Shown one piece after another: positions 36,749 through 45,809 of a DNA stretch of 64,000 nt. A program made the translations under genes and the position numbers. A model generated the notes under the pieces. That model did not search any database, had not been told where the DNA came from, and saw only the letters and a program-made list of their open reading frames with translations. Source of the stretch: an uncultured Lachnospiraceae bacterium. GTDB taxonomy: Bacteria > Bacillota > Clostridia > Lachnospirales > Lachnospiraceae. Location of the stretch: contig CACYMQ010000028.1 of assembly GCA_902775555.1 (NCBI GenBank), positions 17,303-81,302 on the forward strand, in the 5' to 3' direction. Positions within the stretch are counted from its first letter, which is position 1; the number at the start of each line of letters is the position of its first letter.

Positions 36749-37003
36749 TTATTTCGCTCTCTCGATGATCTCAACGAGTCTCCAGCGCTTATCCTTGGAC
36801 AGAGGTCTTGTCTCCATAACACGAACTCTGTCGCCGCGCTTTGCTGTATTCTCCTCGTCATGTGCCTTCAGCTTGTAGGTTCTCTTTACGATCTTGCCAT
36901 ACAGCGGATGCTTTACGTTATCCACGATAGATACAACGATCGTCTTATCCATCTTGTCACTGGTCACGAGACCTACACGTGTTTTTCTAAGATTTCTCTC
37001 CAT
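36749..37003 (-). CDS. rpsQ: 30S ribosomal protein S17 (uS17)
   Basis: 84 residues; [24 protein letters not shown] and [19 protein letters not shown] are diagnostic of this primary 16S-binding OB-fold protein. Confidence 0.98.
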   Translation of the reverse strand: MERNLRKTRVGLVTSDKMDKTIVVSIVDNVKHPLYGKIVKRTYKLKAHDEENTAKRGDRVRVMETRPLSKDKRWRLVEIIERAK

Positions 37004-37026
37004 TGATCATATCTCCTTTCGGTCTC

Positions 37027-37233
37027 TTACGCATTCTGCTGCTTCTCGGTGATCACTGTCTGGATCCGAGCGATGTTCTTACGAACTACAGTAATGCGAC
37101 CTGTGTTCTCCAGCTGATTTGTAGCGTTCTGGAACTTCAGATTGAAGAGTTCCTTCTTTGCAGCCTCAAGATCGCCGTTCAACTCTTCGATGGACTTCGT
37201 CTGTAACTCTTTTACGTATTCCTTAGTTTTCAC
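37027..37233 (-). CDS. rpmC: 50S ribosomal protein L29 (uL29)
   Basis: 68 residues, two-helix hairpin with [28 protein letters not shown]. Near the tunnel exit and trigger factor site. The start overlaps the end of rplP by 11 nt. Confidence 0.98.
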   Translation of the reverse strand: MKTKEYVKELQTKSIEELNGDLEAAKKELFNLKFQNATNQLENTGRITVVRKNIARIQTVITEKQQNA

Positions 37234-37660
37234 TGCCGCTACCTCCTTCTAAATCTGCTTTTGAAACGATCTTACATTTCAAAGGAAGCTTATGTGTAGC
37301 AAGACGGAGAGCCTCACGAGCCTTCTCCTCTGTAACATTTCCTACTTCGAACATAACTCTGCCCGGCTTAACAACTGCTACCCAGTACTCCAGGGATCCT
37401 TTACCGGAACCCATACGGGTTTCTGCCGGCTTTGCGGTTACCGGCTTGTCCGGGAAGATCTTGATCCAAACCTTACCTTCACGACGGAGGTAACGGTTGA
37501 TGGCAACACGGGCAGCCTCGATCTGATTGGACTTTACCCATGCCGGCTCTACAGCTACGATACCGTATTCACCTTCGGTGATCTTGTTTCCACGAAGGGC
37601 CTTGCCTGCCATGGATCCTCTGAACTGCTTACGATGCTTTACTCTCTTAGGCATTAACAT
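37223..37660 (-). CDS. rplP: 50S ribosomal protein L16 (uL16)
   Basis: 145 residues starting [15 protein letters not shown], with [22 protein letters not shown]. Helps shape the A site and tRNA accommodation. The last residues ([10 protein letters not shown]) extend slightly beyond the core. Two bp after rpsC. Confidence 0.98.
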   Translation of the reverse strand: MLMPKRVKHRKQFRGSMAGKALRGNKITEGEYGIVAVEPAWVKSNQIEAARVAINRYLRREGKVWIKIFPDKPVTAKPAETRMGSGKGSLEYWVAVVKPGRVMFEVGNVTEEKAREALRLATHKLPLKCKIVSKADLEGGSGSEN

Positions 37661-37662
37661 AA

Positions 37663-38328
37663 TTATTTGTCACTCCCTTCCTTGTTTCCCTTAGCAGGAA
37701 GTACTTCACCATGGTAGATCCATGTCTTTACGCCAACCTTACCATATGTGGTGTCAGCCTCTGCAAAACCATAGTCGATGTCTGCACGCAGAGTCTGAAG
37801 CGGGATGGTACCCTCGCTGTAGGTCTCCTTACGAGCCATATCTGCACCACCCAGACGTCCGGATACAGAGGTCTTGATCCCCTGTGCGCCGGCCTTCATG
37901 GTTCTGGACATGCAGGACTTCATAGCTCTACGGAAGGAGATACGATTCTCCAGCTGCTGAGCGATGTTCTCAGCTACCAGCTGTGCATCCATATCGGGGC
38001 TCTTGATCTCCTTGATATCGATAAACAGCTTCTTCTCTGTAAGCTTCTGAACCTCGTTACGTACCTTCTCGATCTCGGAACCGCCCTTACCGATCACAAC
38101 GCCCGGCTTAGCAGTGAAAACCTTAACCTTAACGCGGTCTCTGGTTCTCTCGATATCGATCTTGGAAATGCTTGCATCCTTCAGACGCTTCTTCAGGAAC
38201 TTACGGATATTATAATCTTCTACAAGATTGTTAGCGAACTCTTCGTTCTTTGTATCTGCATACCACTTGGAATCCCAATCCTTGATGATTCCGACTCTTA
38301 AACCATGCGGATTAACTTTCTGTCCCAT
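37663..38328 (-). CDS. rpsC: 30S ribosomal protein S3 (uS3)
   Basis: 221 residues: [24 protein letters not shown], a KH domain ([17 protein letters not shown]) and the C-terminal [17 protein letters not shown]. Part of the mRNA entry site. Confidence 0.99.
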   Translation of the reverse strand: MGQKVNPHGLRVGIIKDWDSKWYADTKNEEFANNLVEDYNIRKFLKKRLKDASISKIDIERTRDRVKVKVFTAKPGVVIGKGGSEIEKVRNEVQKLTEKKLFIDIKEIKSPDMDAQLVAENIAQQLENRISFRRAMKSCMSRTMKAGAQGIKTSVSGRLGGADMARKETYSEGTIPLQTLRADIDYGFAEADTTYGKVGVKTWIYHGEVLPAKGNKEGSDK

Positions 38329-38338
38329 GCTTTCCCTC

Positions 38339-38725
38339 CTATCTCTCGTCCAGCACGACTGTGATGTGGCTGGTTCTCTTCTCGATCCTGTAAGCTCTGC
38401 CCTGTGCTCTCGGGTGAATACGCTTCATGGTAGGTCCCTTGTTTGCGTAGCACTCTGCAACATACAGGTTCTCTCTCTTCAGTCCGTTGTTGTTCTCAGC
38501 GTTTGCAACGGCTGACTGAAGCAGCTTATAGATAACAGCGGAAGCATAACGGTTATTGTATGCCAGGATACCAAGTGCGGTATCTACGTCCTTCCCACGG
38601 ATCGCATCCAGTACAAAGCAGGCCTTTGTTACGGATACTCTAGCGTAGGAAACCTTTGCGGACGGTCTTGTATCTTTATTTTCGTTTCTCTGTCTCTTGA
38701 CTTGAGATCTGTGTCCCTTTGCCAT
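38339..38725 (-). CDS. rplV: 50S ribosomal protein L22 (uL22)
   Basis: 128 residues; [10 protein letters not shown]-like and the beta-hairpin region [18 protein letters not shown] that lines the exit tunnel. Confidence 0.98.
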   Translation of the reverse strand: MAKGHRSQVKRQRNENKDTRPSAKVSYARVSVTKACFVLDAIRGKDVDTALGILAYNNRYASAVIYKLLQSAVANAENNNGLKRENLYVAECYANKGPTMKRIHPRAQGRAYRIEKRTSHITVVLDER

Positions 38726-38739
38726 CTTACGATCCCTCC

Positions 38740-39012
38740 TTATCTCTTCTTCTCGTCCTTACCATGACCACGATAGGTTCTGGTAGCAACGAACTCACCA
38801 AGCTTATGACCAACCATATCCTCGGTTACATATACCGGAACGTGCTTTCTTCCGTCGTAAACCGCGATGGTATGTCCTACAAATGAGGGGAAAATAGTAG
38901 AACGGCGAGACCATGTACGAATGACCTCATGAGCGTCCTTCTTGTTCAGCTCATCAACCTTCTTCAATAAGCTTGCATCTGCAAACGGTCCTTTTTTTAA
39001 TGAACGAGCCAT
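38740..39012 (-). CDS. rpsS: 30S ribosomal protein S19 (uS19)
   Basis: 90 residues; [22 protein letters not shown] and [30 protein letters not shown] are diagnostic. Head protein next to S13. Confidence 0.99.
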   Translation of the reverse strand: MARSLKKGPFADASLLKKVDELNKKDAHEVIRTWSRRSTIFPSFVGHTIAVYDGRKHVPVYVTEDMVGHKLGEFVATRTYRGHGKDEKKR

Positions 39013-39023
39013 GTTCTTCCTCC

Positions 39024-39866
39024 TTACTTAACGTTCTTTCCTGATCTGTTTCTGATGATCAGCTTGTTGGACTTAGCGTTCTTCTTTCTGGTCTTCAGAC
39101 CCAGTGCCGGCTTACCCCAAGGAGTAGACGGGCCGCTGCGGCCGATCGGTGCACGTCCTTCACCACCACCGTGCGGATGGTCATTCGGGTTCATAACAGA
39201 ACCGCGGACTGTAGGACGGATACCCATGTGACGCTTACGTCCGGCCTTACCGATATTTACAAGGCCATGCTCGATGTTACCTACAGTTCCGACTGTTGCA
39301 CGGCAACTGATGGGAACCATACGCATCTCGCCTGAAGGAAGACGAAGGATGGCATATTTACCTTCCTTAGCCATGAGCTGTGCAGAGTTTCCTGCGGAAC
39401 GAACCAGCTGTCCGCCCTTTCCGGGAACAAGCTCGATGTTGTGGATCTCAGTACCGATCGGGATAGCGCTGAGCGGCAGGCAGTTACCTACGCGGATATC
39501 TGCATTCTCACCATTCATAAGGCTGTCGCCAACCTTGATCCCGTTCGGAGCAAGGATGTATGTCTTCTCACCGTCTGCATAGCAGATCAGAGCGATATTT
39601 GCTGTCCGGTTCGGATCGTACTCGATGGTGAGTACCTTTGCCGGGATATCATCCTTACGTCTCTTGAAATCAATGATCCTGTATTTCTGACGGTTTCCGC
39701 CACCGTGATGACGAACCGTGATCTTGCCCTGATTGTTACGTCCGGCAGTTTTCTTCTTGGATACCAGCAGGGACTTCTCCGGCTTATCTGTTGTGATCAC
39801 ATCGAAGTCCAGACCGGTCATATTTCTTCTAGAAGGTGTATATGGGGTGTATGTTTTGATACCCAT
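39024..39866 (-). CDS. rplB: 50S ribosomal protein L2 (uL2)
   Basis: 280 residues; [26 protein letters not shown] and the C-terminal [24 protein letters not shown] loop with the conserved His near the peptidyl transferase centre. Confidence 0.99.
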   Translation of the reverse strand: MGIKTYTPYTPSRRNMTGLDFDVITTDKPEKSLLVSKKKTAGRNNQGKITVRHHGGGNRQKYRIIDFKRRKDDIPAKVLTIEYDPNRTANIALICYADGEKTYILAPNGIKVGDSLMNGENADIRVGNCLPLSAIPIGTEIHNIELVPGKGGQLVRSAGNSAQLMAKEGKYAILRLPSGEMRMVPISCRATVGTVGNIEHGLVNIGKAGRKRHMGIRPTVRGSVMNPNDHPHGGGEGRAPIGRSGPSTPWGKPALGLKTRKKNAKSNKLIIRNRSGKNVK

Positions 39867-39892
39867 TTTAGTTCTCCTTTCAACTCTCTATC

Positions 39893-40192
39893 TTACAGTC
39901 CCTCGAAAAGCTCGATGTCAGCACTCTCAGCTGTCAGCTGTACATATGCCTTCTTACTCTTCGATGTCTTGCCGGAGGTTGCTCCGCGGCGCTTGGTCTT
40001 TCCGTCATAGTTAACTGTGTTGACCTTTGCTACCTTTGCTCCCTCGAACATCTTCTCTACTGCATCTGCGATCTGATTCTTGGTCGCATCCGGATGAACG
40101 AGAAATGTATACTTCTTCTCGGCCATAGCGTTCATACTCTTCTCAGTAAGAACGGGTCTCTGTATAACGTCATAGTACTTTAAATCTGCCAT
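39893..40192 (-). CDS. rplW: 50S ribosomal protein L23 (uL23)
   Basis: 99 residues; YDVIQRPVLTEKSMNAMAEKKYTFLVHPDATKNQI and VNTVNYDGKTKRRG. Docking site for SRP and trigger factor. Start overlaps the rplD stop by one base (TAATG). Confidence 0.98.
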   Translation of the reverse strand: MADLKYYDVIQRPVLTEKSMNAMAEKKYTFLVHPDATKNQIADAVEKMFEGAKVAKVNTVNYDGKTKRRGATSGKTSKSKKAYVQLTAESADIELFEGL

Positions 40193-40812
40193 TATGCGTA
40201 CACCTCCTCGATAGCCTTTGCAGCATCCTTTGTGATGATCAGAGAATCATACTTCAGGATATCATACACATTGATGGATGTGCTGATGGTTGTTGCCACA
40301 TCAGGAATGTTACGTGCGGAAAGAACTACATTGTCGTTCTTATCCTTTGTTACTACCAGCGCACTCTCTGCCTTCAGATTCTTCAGAACCTCAGCGAAAG
40401 CGGAGGTCTTCGGTGCATCCATGGAAAGCTCGTCAACCACGATCATCTTCTCGTCCTGAACCTTGGATGTCAGTGCGGAGAAGAGTGCGATCTGGCGCTC
40501 TCTCTTGTTCATCTTCTTGGAGTAGTCTCTCGGCTTCGGTGCGAATACCACGCCACCGCCTGTCCACTGAGGAGAACGGGTCGAACCCTGACGGGCATGT
40601 CCTGTACCCTTCTGTCTCCAGGGCTTCTTTCCGCCGCCGGATACCTCTGCACGTGTCAGGGCACTCTGTGTTCCCTGACGATTGTTTGCCAGATAGGTAA
40701 CTACTGCCTTATGAACCAGTGTTTCATTTATCTCTACACCGAAAATGTTATCGGAAAGGTCGATCTTCTCAACCTCTTTACCGTCGGTGTTGTATACTGC
40801 TAAAGTTGCCAT
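40192..40812 (-). CDS. rplD: 50S ribosomal protein L4 (uL4)
   Basis: 206 residues; RQGTQSALTRAEVSGGGKKPWRQKGTGHARQGSTRSPQWTGGG loop reaching the exit tunnel. In E. coli L4 represses the S10 operon; the long leader before rpsJ could serve a similar loop here, which is inference. Confidence 0.98.
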   Translation of the reverse strand: MATLAVYNTDGKEVEKIDLSDNIFGVEINETLVHKAVVTYLANNRQGTQSALTRAEVSGGGKKPWRQKGTGHARQGSTRSPQWTGGGVVFAPKPRDYSKKMNKRERQIALFSALTSKVQDEKMIVVDELSMDAPKTSAFAEVLKNLKAESALVVTKDKNDNVVLSARNIPDVATTISTSINVYDILKYDSLIITKDAAKAIEEVYA

Positions 40813-40835
40813 TCTTTTAATCCTCCTTATCGTGA

Positions 40836-41519
40836 CTATCTAGCCTTTACAGACTCTGCAACGATCACGAGTGACTTCTTCGGGCCCGGAACGGCACCCT
40901 TCACCAGGATCACATCATTTTCTGCATCTATCTTAACGATCTCAAGGTTCTGTACGGTTACCTGCTCGCAGCCTGCATGTCCGGCCATCTTCTTGCCCTT
41001 CATAACGCGGCCCGGTGTCGTAGCGGAACCATTGGAACCTGCATGGCGATGATACTTGGAACCATGTCCGGAAGGTCCGGAGTGGAGTCCGTGGCGCTTG
41101 ATACCGCCTGCGTATCCCTTACCTTTGGAACGAGCGGTTACATCGATCTTATCACCCTCTGCGAAGATGTCAGCCTTGATCACGCTCTCTCCTGCAACAT
41201 ACTCAGCAGCATTCTCAAAACGGAACTCTCTGATGAACTTCTTCGGAGTTTCGCCTGCCTTCTTTGCGTGCTGAACCTCAGCCCTGGTTGCACCATGCGG
41301 ATTTCTGATCACTTTCTTACCAGATCCGTCCTTCGATGTTACTTTCTCCTTCACGTCCTTGAAACCGACCTGAACTGCTTCGTAACCATCGTTCTCGATT
41401 GTCTTAACCTGTAATACTGCACACGGTCCTGCCTTAAGAACCGTAACCGGTGTAAGTACACCGTCTTCGTTGAAGATCTGGGTCATGCCGATCTTCTCTG
41501 CGAGAATCGCTTTCTTCAT
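40836..41519 (-). CDS. rplC: 50S ribosomal protein L3 (uL3)
   Basis: 227 residues from ATG 41519, with AGGAGG nine bases upstream; an upstream in-frame start would add 15 residues without support. Motifs [16 protein letters not shown] and [43 protein letters not shown]. Early 50S assembly protein. Separated from rpsJ by an unusual 371-bp repeat-rich spacer. Confidence 0.98.
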   Translation of the reverse strand: MKKAILAEKIGMTQIFNEDGVLTPVTVLKAGPCAVLQVKTIENDGYEAVQVGFKDVKEKVTSKDGSGKKVIRNPHGATRAEVQHAKKAGETPKKFIREFRFENAAEYVAGESVIKADIFAEGDKIDVTARSKGKGYAGGIKRHGLHSGPSGHGSKYHRHAGSNGSATTPGRVMKGKKMAGHAGCEQVTVQNLEIVKIDAENDVILVKGAVPGPKKSLVIVAESVKAR

Positions 41520-41890
41520 TTCTTTCTTCCTCCTAATGAATTTACAGCGGATTGGACTTGCCAATCATACTAAATCGCATCATCCGATTCCGGTTCTTCC
41601 GAATCCTGCACGGTATCCCGTGAAAATGTACCGGTCTACGGACTGCATTTGGCTGTGCTTCGCTTCCTTATATAATGAAGCGTTGCTGTGCCTGGTTGTT
41701 AACTAACTCGCGTTGCCGCATTCGCACTCACTTCGTTCGCGCTCACGCTGCTGACTCGCGTTGCCGCACTCGCACTCGCTTTGCTCGTGCTCGTGAGGTG
41801 CTGTCGCGCCATCGTCTGTCTCCGTCATGTGTCTGCCCGTGAGCAAGCTCCCGGCAGCCACCCGCCGGATCCAGCCGGCACCGCTCGTAG
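41520..41890. repeat. Repeat-rich spacer between rpsJ and rplC
   Basis: Holds two imperfect direct repeats beginning ACTCGCGTTGCCGCAYTCGCACTC (about 41706-41753 and 41754-41803), a hairpin CTGCCCGTGAGC/GCTCCCGGCAG (41834-41858), and edge sequence GCACCGCTCGTAG next to the rpsJ stop. The hairpin core GTGAGCAAGCTCCC and the edge also occur after infA at 30.2-30.3 kb. No gene seen. Confidence 0.7.
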
Positions 41891-42202
41891 TTATCTCATT
41901 TTCATATCAATGTACACACCGGCAGATACATCCATCTTGCGGAGTGCATCGATGGTCTTCTGGTTCGGTGCAATGATATCGATGAGTCTCTTATGAGTTC
42001 TCTGCTCGAACTGCTCTCTGGAGTCCTTATACTTATGAACAGCTCGAAGGATCGTTACCTTCTCAACCTTGGTCGGCATCGGAACCGGTCCGCTCACCTT
42101 AACACCTGTGTTCTTAACTGCATCGATGATGGACTTTGCTGCCTGGTCGATCAGTTTGTGATCATACGCCTTGAGTGTGATTCTCATTACTTGACTTGCC
42201 AT
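41891..42202 (-). CDS. rpsJ: 30S ribosomal protein S10 (uS10)
   Basis: 103 residues from ATG 42202, with AGGAGG eleven bases upstream. [40 protein letters not shown] and [17 protein letters not shown] are diagnostic. Also the NusE partner in antitermination. First gene of the S10 series with its own promoter and a 370-nt leader. Confidence 0.99.
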   Translation of the reverse strand: MASQVMRITLKAYDHKLIDQAAKSIIDAVKNTGVKVSGPVPMPTKVEKVTILRAVHKYKDSREQFEQRTHKRLIDIIAPNQKTIDALRKMDVSAGVYIDMKMR

Positions 42203-42576
42203 AAAAAAAGCCGCCTCCTTTTCGCACTTTTTAAAATAGTACGACAAGCGGTGACTGTACAACGTTCCCGTGTGTGTCGTGTAAGATCCGCACGCTCTGA
42301 GGCTCTCTCCGTTCCTTTTTTATAGAAGGATCCGTTTCGAGCCGCAGGAGCTTCCCTTTCATAGGAACTGCAGGAGGATTCAGCCTGCTTCCCACGTTGC
42401 CGGGTGTGTCCTACATCATTTCACACGTCATCTCCGGGTTTCCCCGGATGGTTTCTGGTACAGTGACTTGTCGCCAGTTTCTCTGAACTTGACATTCGCT
42501 CCACGAAATAACCTACTGCCGCGTATATTCGCAGATCAGTAGCAACCTCCGCTTCCACGCTATCAACGTCACAGCA
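42203..42576 (-). promoter_or_regulatory. Long leader of the S10 operon
   Basis: About 370 untranslated nt precede rpsJ. Visible hairpins on the minus strand include TCCGGGGAAACCCGGAG (42431-42449) and CCTGCAGTTCC...GGAGCTCCTGCGG near 42340-42375. Long S10 leaders carry L4-dependent control in some bacteria; I cannot assign a known class. Confidence 0.4.
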
Positions 42577-42582
42577 AACGCT

Positions 42583-42611
42583 ATTATAACAAAGTGCTCC
42601 CGGGAATGCAA
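42583..42611 (-). promoter_or_regulatory. Promoter of the S10 operon
   Basis: TTGCAT (42606-42611, minus strand), 17-bp spacer, perfect TATAAT (42583-42588). Points toward rpsJ. Confidence 0.85.
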
Positions 42612-42730
42612 GCACTTTTTTTCAGGATTTTCGAAGGTCTTTCAATGTGTCTCCACCCCTTCCCAAAACAGATCTCAAAACGCCGGCCCGAAACGTTCAC
42701 AATTTGTTTACAGTTTTTTTACATATTCTA

Positions 42731-42759
42731 TTGCCATTTGTATACTCCCGTGATAGAAT
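42731..42759 (+). promoter_or_regulatory. Promoter of riboswitch-pilin transcript
   Basis: TTGCCA (42731-42736), 17-bp spacer, TAGAAT (42754-42759). The c-di-GMP-I aptamer begins about 15 bp later. Confidence 0.75.
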
Positions 42760-42775
42760 TATTTGTACAAAAGAT

Positions 42776-42856
42776 ATAGAGAGGCAAAGCAGGAGCAATC
42801 CTGTGACGCAAAGCTATAGGGCCTGTCCGGGCGGTCAGGCAGCCAGTTGCAACGTG
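42776..42856 (+). ncRNA. Cyclic di-GMP-I (GEMM) riboswitch aptamer
   Basis: Matches the GEMM-I layout in order: GGCAAAG, a P1b hairpin CAGGA-GCAA-TCCTG with a GNRA tetraloop, the invariant GTGACGCAAAGC, then GGGCCTG...CAGGCAGCC forming the second arm. In this class the tetraloop docks into a receptor and c-di-GMP sits in the three-helix junction. A terminator follows at once and the downstream genes encode prepilins. Whether ligand turns expression on or off is not resolved: GTTG at 42846-42849 could pair with CAAC at 42865-42868 of the terminator, but competing folds need modelling. Confidence 0.92.
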
Positions 42857-42858
42857 TT

Positions 42859-42905
42859 ACACCACAACATCAGGGCGACCGTCTTCGTTCTTGTGGTGTT
42901 TTTTT
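42859..42905 (+). terminator. Riboswitch-controlled intrinsic terminator
   Basis: ACACCACAA (42859-42867) pairs with TTGTGGTGT (42891-42899), followed by seven T. It sits between the aptamer and the first pilin start, the position of an expression platform. Confidence 0.9.
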
Positions 42906-42969
42906 GCTATAAATGAACCGATTGATCTGAGCACTGTATGCTCATGAAGATAGAAAGTGAGATCAACCT

Positions 42970-43608
42970 ATGGAAAAACGAACGAATAAAGGTTTTTCCC
43001 TTGTTGAGCTGATCATCGTAATTGCGATCATGTCCATTCTGGCCGCTGGAATTGCGCCGGCTCTGATCAGATATATCAATAAGTCACGGAAAGCTGACGA
43101 CATAGCCGCCGCCGACTCTTTAGGTACTACCATCAACGCAGCCATAAACAGTGATGATGATGTTTATGACTATATAAATAAGTGTGCCTATTGGATCAAA
43201 AAAGAAAGACGTGACGGATATTTCAGAGTGATCTGTTACATGAATGCCGGATATGACTCCACCGGGTGGGACAACCGGTATTTTCCCGACGTAGGAACCG
43301 ATAACGGGATCGACTACACCATAGGAAGAGAAAAGATCAAAACCGCAATGATCGAGCTTATGGGCGAAAAAATGTTCAAGCTCAAGTTTACGAAGGATAT
43401 TTATTTTGATCAGTGGATCCTATGCTGTGATAAGGATCAGCACCTGTATGTATTTGTCGGCGGGGGGTTCGGAACCAATCAGTTCTACATCACTGATCAG
43501 CATCTGAATATGACGGGACATAGAAACCGTTTTTATATGCTTTGGCCCGAGCAGGATGCGGAATACAAAGAATTGGACACTCCGCCTGACAGTTGGATAA
43601 CAAGATAA
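42970..43608 (+). CDS. Type IV prepilin-like protein 1
   Basis: 212 residues. Short leader MEKRTNKG then cleavage before FSLVELIIVIAIMSILAAG, with Glu at +5, a classic class III/IV pilin N-terminus processed by prepilin peptidase. The globular part is acidic with Cys at about 57, 77 and 149-158 that could form disulfides, and YIxxSRKA after the helix. Expression is placed under the c-di-GMP-I riboswitch 110 bp upstream. The pilus assembly genes (pilB, pilC, pilD) are not in the window. Confidence 0.9.
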   Translation: MEKRTNKGFSLVELIIVIAIMSILAAGIAPALIRYINKSRKADDIAAADSLGTTINAAINSDDDVYDYINKCAYWIKKERRDGYFRVICYMNAGYDSTGWDNRYFPDVGTDNGIDYTIGREKIKTAMIELMGEKMFKLKFTKDIYFDQWILCCDKDQHLYVFVGGGFGTNQFYITDQHLNMTGHRNRFYMLWPEQDAEYKELDTPPDSWITR

Positions 43609-43676
43609 CTCCAACCGACATACGGTCTTTATCCCTTTTGTTCCGGATCTTACATGTACCTTATTTCATGCGTTTA

Positions 43677-43761
43677 TTGCACTCATCGTAGTTGTATGAT
43701 AGACTTTTTTTACACGATAGAATCAAAGAGTAGTATCGACCTATGTCAGTAGTTGTATGAT
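43677..43761 (+). promoter_or_regulatory. Possible promoter and repeat between pilin genes
   Basis: GTAGTTGTATGAT occurs at 43688-43700 and 43749-43761. TTGCAC with TAGACT 17 bp later is a possible second promoter for the downstream pilin. No second GEMM aptamer is seen in this 200-bp gap. Confidence 0.35.
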
Positions 43762-43809
43762 TGGCGAGCTACCCTTTCAATGAATCATCCGGATTCGGGA
43801 GGTAGCCAT

Positions 43810-44619
43810 ATGGAAAAAGGAAAACACAGGGTGAACCGGGGCCCAAACATGATGGGCTTCTGGGCCGCCAGAATTGCAAAGGATAAGAATAAGAAGAAAC
43901 GCGACAATAACGGTTTTTCTCTGGTTGAACTAATCATAGTTATTGCGATCATTTCCATTTTGGCCGCAGCAGTTACTCCAGTGCTGATCCGCTACATCGA
44001 TAAATCCAGAAAAGCCGTTGATATTGAAACTGCACAAAGTATTTTCGAAGCTGCAAATCTCGCTTCAGCTTCTTATGACGACGGTGTTGCTGAAGGTTGG
44101 ACGGTTGCAGCGACAACAAAGAATTCAAATTCAGTTGCCAGAACTACGGTAACCAATAGTGGACATAATTCGGCTTTGGATTCCTCCGCCCCATCGTCTG
44201 AAAGATACGAGATTAGTTGTGTTTCATGGGCTCGCGGAGTAAATTATAATGTCGGTGGTAAAGAATGGCAGAATGCTAAATTTAAGAGCACTATTGATAG
44301 CGGGAAAGAGGGGGATCTACAAAGAGAGTACACTAACGAGTTCCTACGAAATCTGGTTCACGACGAAGCCGTTGGCGCGGTCTACATAAAGCAAGGACAG
44401 AATAATTTTGATGGTTTTTCCACCCAAACAATGAAAATGAAATATAAAGGTGACGCCGGGTATGGAAAAGCCGAAGTTTGGATGGTATGCATTCGAACGG
44501 ATAATCATAAACCAGAGGTTTGGATCGGAGATAAAAACTTTAACGGACGTGGCAGCGGTCAGATTGTAAGACCTCTGTATCGAATATATCCAGATCCCTG
44601 TACTGAATATCGAAACTAA
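43810..44619 (+). CDS. Type IV prepilin-like protein 2
   Basis: 269 residues from ATG 43810, with GGGAGGT upstream. The leader is unusually long (35 residues, KDKNKKKRDNNG before the cleavage point), then FSLVELIIVIAIISILAAAVTPVLIRYIDKSRKA, nearly identical to pilin 1 in the helix but divergent after it. The body is Ser/Asn/Thr-rich. Either cotranscribed with pilin 1 through the riboswitch or driven by a weaker local promoter. A terminator follows directly. Confidence 0.9.
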   Translation: MEKGKHRVNRGPNMMGFWAARIAKDKNKKKRDNNGFSLVELIIVIAIISILAAAVTPVLIRYIDKSRKAVDIETAQSIFEAANLASASYDDGVAEGWTVAATTKNSNSVARTTVTNSGHNSALDSSAPSSERYEISCVSWARGVNYNVGGKEWQNAKFKSTIDSGKEGDLQREYTNEFLRNLVHDEAVGAVYIKQGQNNFDGFSTQTMKMKYKGDAGYGKAEVWMVCIRTDNHKPEVWIGDKNFNGRGSGQIVRPLYRIYPDPCTEYRN

Positions 44620-44657
44620 AAACATGACCACCCCTCTGACGGGTGGTCATGTTTTTT
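44617..44657. terminator. Terminator after pilin genes
   Basis: AAAACATGACCACCC pairs with GGGTGGTCATGTTTT around CTCTGAC, followed by TTCTG. Perfect 15-bp stem, usable from both sides, where the pilin and methyltransferase genes converge. Confidence 0.92.
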
Positions 44658-44676
44658 CTGTAAACATTCACTTTAT

Positions 44677-45633
44677 TTAGAATTCTATCCTTCCGCTGGC
44701 TCCGCAGGGGAGCACCAGTCCGTTGGACCGTACCGGAAGACCGATCTCCTCAGCCCGTACACGGATATTTCCCGGCCCGGCCTTTTCCCCGGAAGCCGGT
44801 TTCGCCAGATCCTTCTGCCCCGTCCGGTCAGCCCAGGGCTGAAGGACTGCGGTATGGAGCATATAGGATAATACTGCCGGTTGCAGACCCGTAGTGTAGG
44901 AATTGATCAGGAAGAACAGCGGGTCATCACTGAGCAGGTCACTGCACTTCTGCAGAAGCGGGAACACCAGATCCTCCAGCTTCCAGAGCTCTCCCTTCGG
45001 CCCTCTGCCGTAGGACGGCGGGTCCATGATGATCGCATCGTATTTTTTCTCCCGGCGGATCTCCCGCTCCACGAATTTCATGCAGTCATCCACCAGCCAA
45101 CGGATGGGTGCCTCAGCCAAGCCGCTGCTGACCGCATTTTCCTTTGCCCAGGTCACCATGCCCTTGGAGGCATCCACATGGGTGACATTTGCACCGGCTG
45201 CCGCTGCGACTATGGTAGCTCCTCCGGTGTACGCGAAGAGGTTCAGCACACGCACCTCACGTCCCTTGGCCTTCGCCTCGCGGATCAGCGGATAGAACCA
45301 GCTCCAGTTTACGGCCTGTTCCGGGAAGAGTCCCGTATGCTTGAAGGCGAAGGGCTTCAGGTGGAAGGTCAGCGTATGCTCACCGCCCCCGCCCCGCAGG
45401 ATATACCCGATGGTCCACTCCTTCGGCAGATCGTGGAACTCCCACTCTCCCCCGCCGGACTTGCTCCTGTGGTAATGTCCGTTCAGCTTCTTCCATTCGG
45501 GAAGCCTCATTTCCGTGTTCCAGATCACCTGGGGATCCGGCCGCCGCAGGATATACTTCCCCCAACGCTCCAGCTTCTCTCCCCCGGAACTATCCAGCAC
45601 CTCATAATCCTTCCATCCGTTCGCTATCCACAT
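44677..45633 (-). CDS. Class I SAM-dependent rRNA methyltransferase (COG1092-like)
   Basis: 318 residues. SAM-binding core LNLFAYTGGATIVAAAAGANVTHVDASKGMVTWAKEN (about 130-165) and catalytic-type motif DPPSYGRG (about 200). The fold is that of RlmI/RlmK-related 23S rRNA methyltransferases, but the N-terminal PUA domain of RlmI is missing, so the target is uncertain. A 15-bp tandem repeat lies between its start and the terminator of the upstream operon. Confidence 0.85.
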   Translation of the reverse strand: MWIANGWKDYEVLDSSGGEKLERWGKYILRRPDPQVIWNTEMRLPEWKKLNGHYHRSKSGGGEWEFHDLPKEWTIGYILRGGGGEHTLTFHLKPFAFKHTGLFPEQAVNWSWFYPLIREAKAKGREVRVLNLFAYTGGATIVAAAAGANVTHVDASKGMVTWAKENAVSSGLAEAPIRWLVDDCMKFVEREIRREKKYDAIIMDPPSYGRGPKGELWKLEDLVFPLLQKCSDLLSDDPLFFLINSYTTGLQPAVLSYMLHTAVLQPWADRTGQKDLAKPASGEKAGPGNIRVRAEEIGLPVRSNGLVLPCGASGRIEF

Positions 45634-45649
45634 ATCCTTATCCTTTCTA

Positions 45650-45709
45650 TTACATGAAGCACCGTTACATGAAACACCATTACATGAAGCACCGTTATAT
45701 GAAACACGG
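45650..45709. repeat. 15-bp tandem repeat, four copies
   Basis: TTACATGAARCACCR at 45650, 45665, 45680 and 45695, exactly 15-bp period with one to three changes per copy. It is placed just upstream of the methyltransferase ribosome site. Not coding: the minus strand has stops in each unit. Confidence 0.85.
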
Positions 45710-45767
45710 CTGTCCGTCCCTGCCCACGACCCTTTGGGGGTGATCCGCAGGTGGAACGGACAGCCGT
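45706..45767 (-). terminator. Terminator of the ABC exporter operon
   Basis: ACGGCTGTCCGT (45706-45717) pairs with ACGGACAGCCGT (45756-45767); the loop holds a further CCACGACCCTTTGGGGGTG hairpin. Lies 40 bp after the last permease stop. Confidence 0.75.
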
Positions 45768-45809
45768 ATCACTTCATAATTTATGCATCTACTTTGGATC
45801 TTTGCAAGA

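Noticed and set aside
43609-43809. Second c-di-GMP riboswitch before pilin 2
   Set aside because: No GACGCAAAGC-type core or paired arms are present in the gap.
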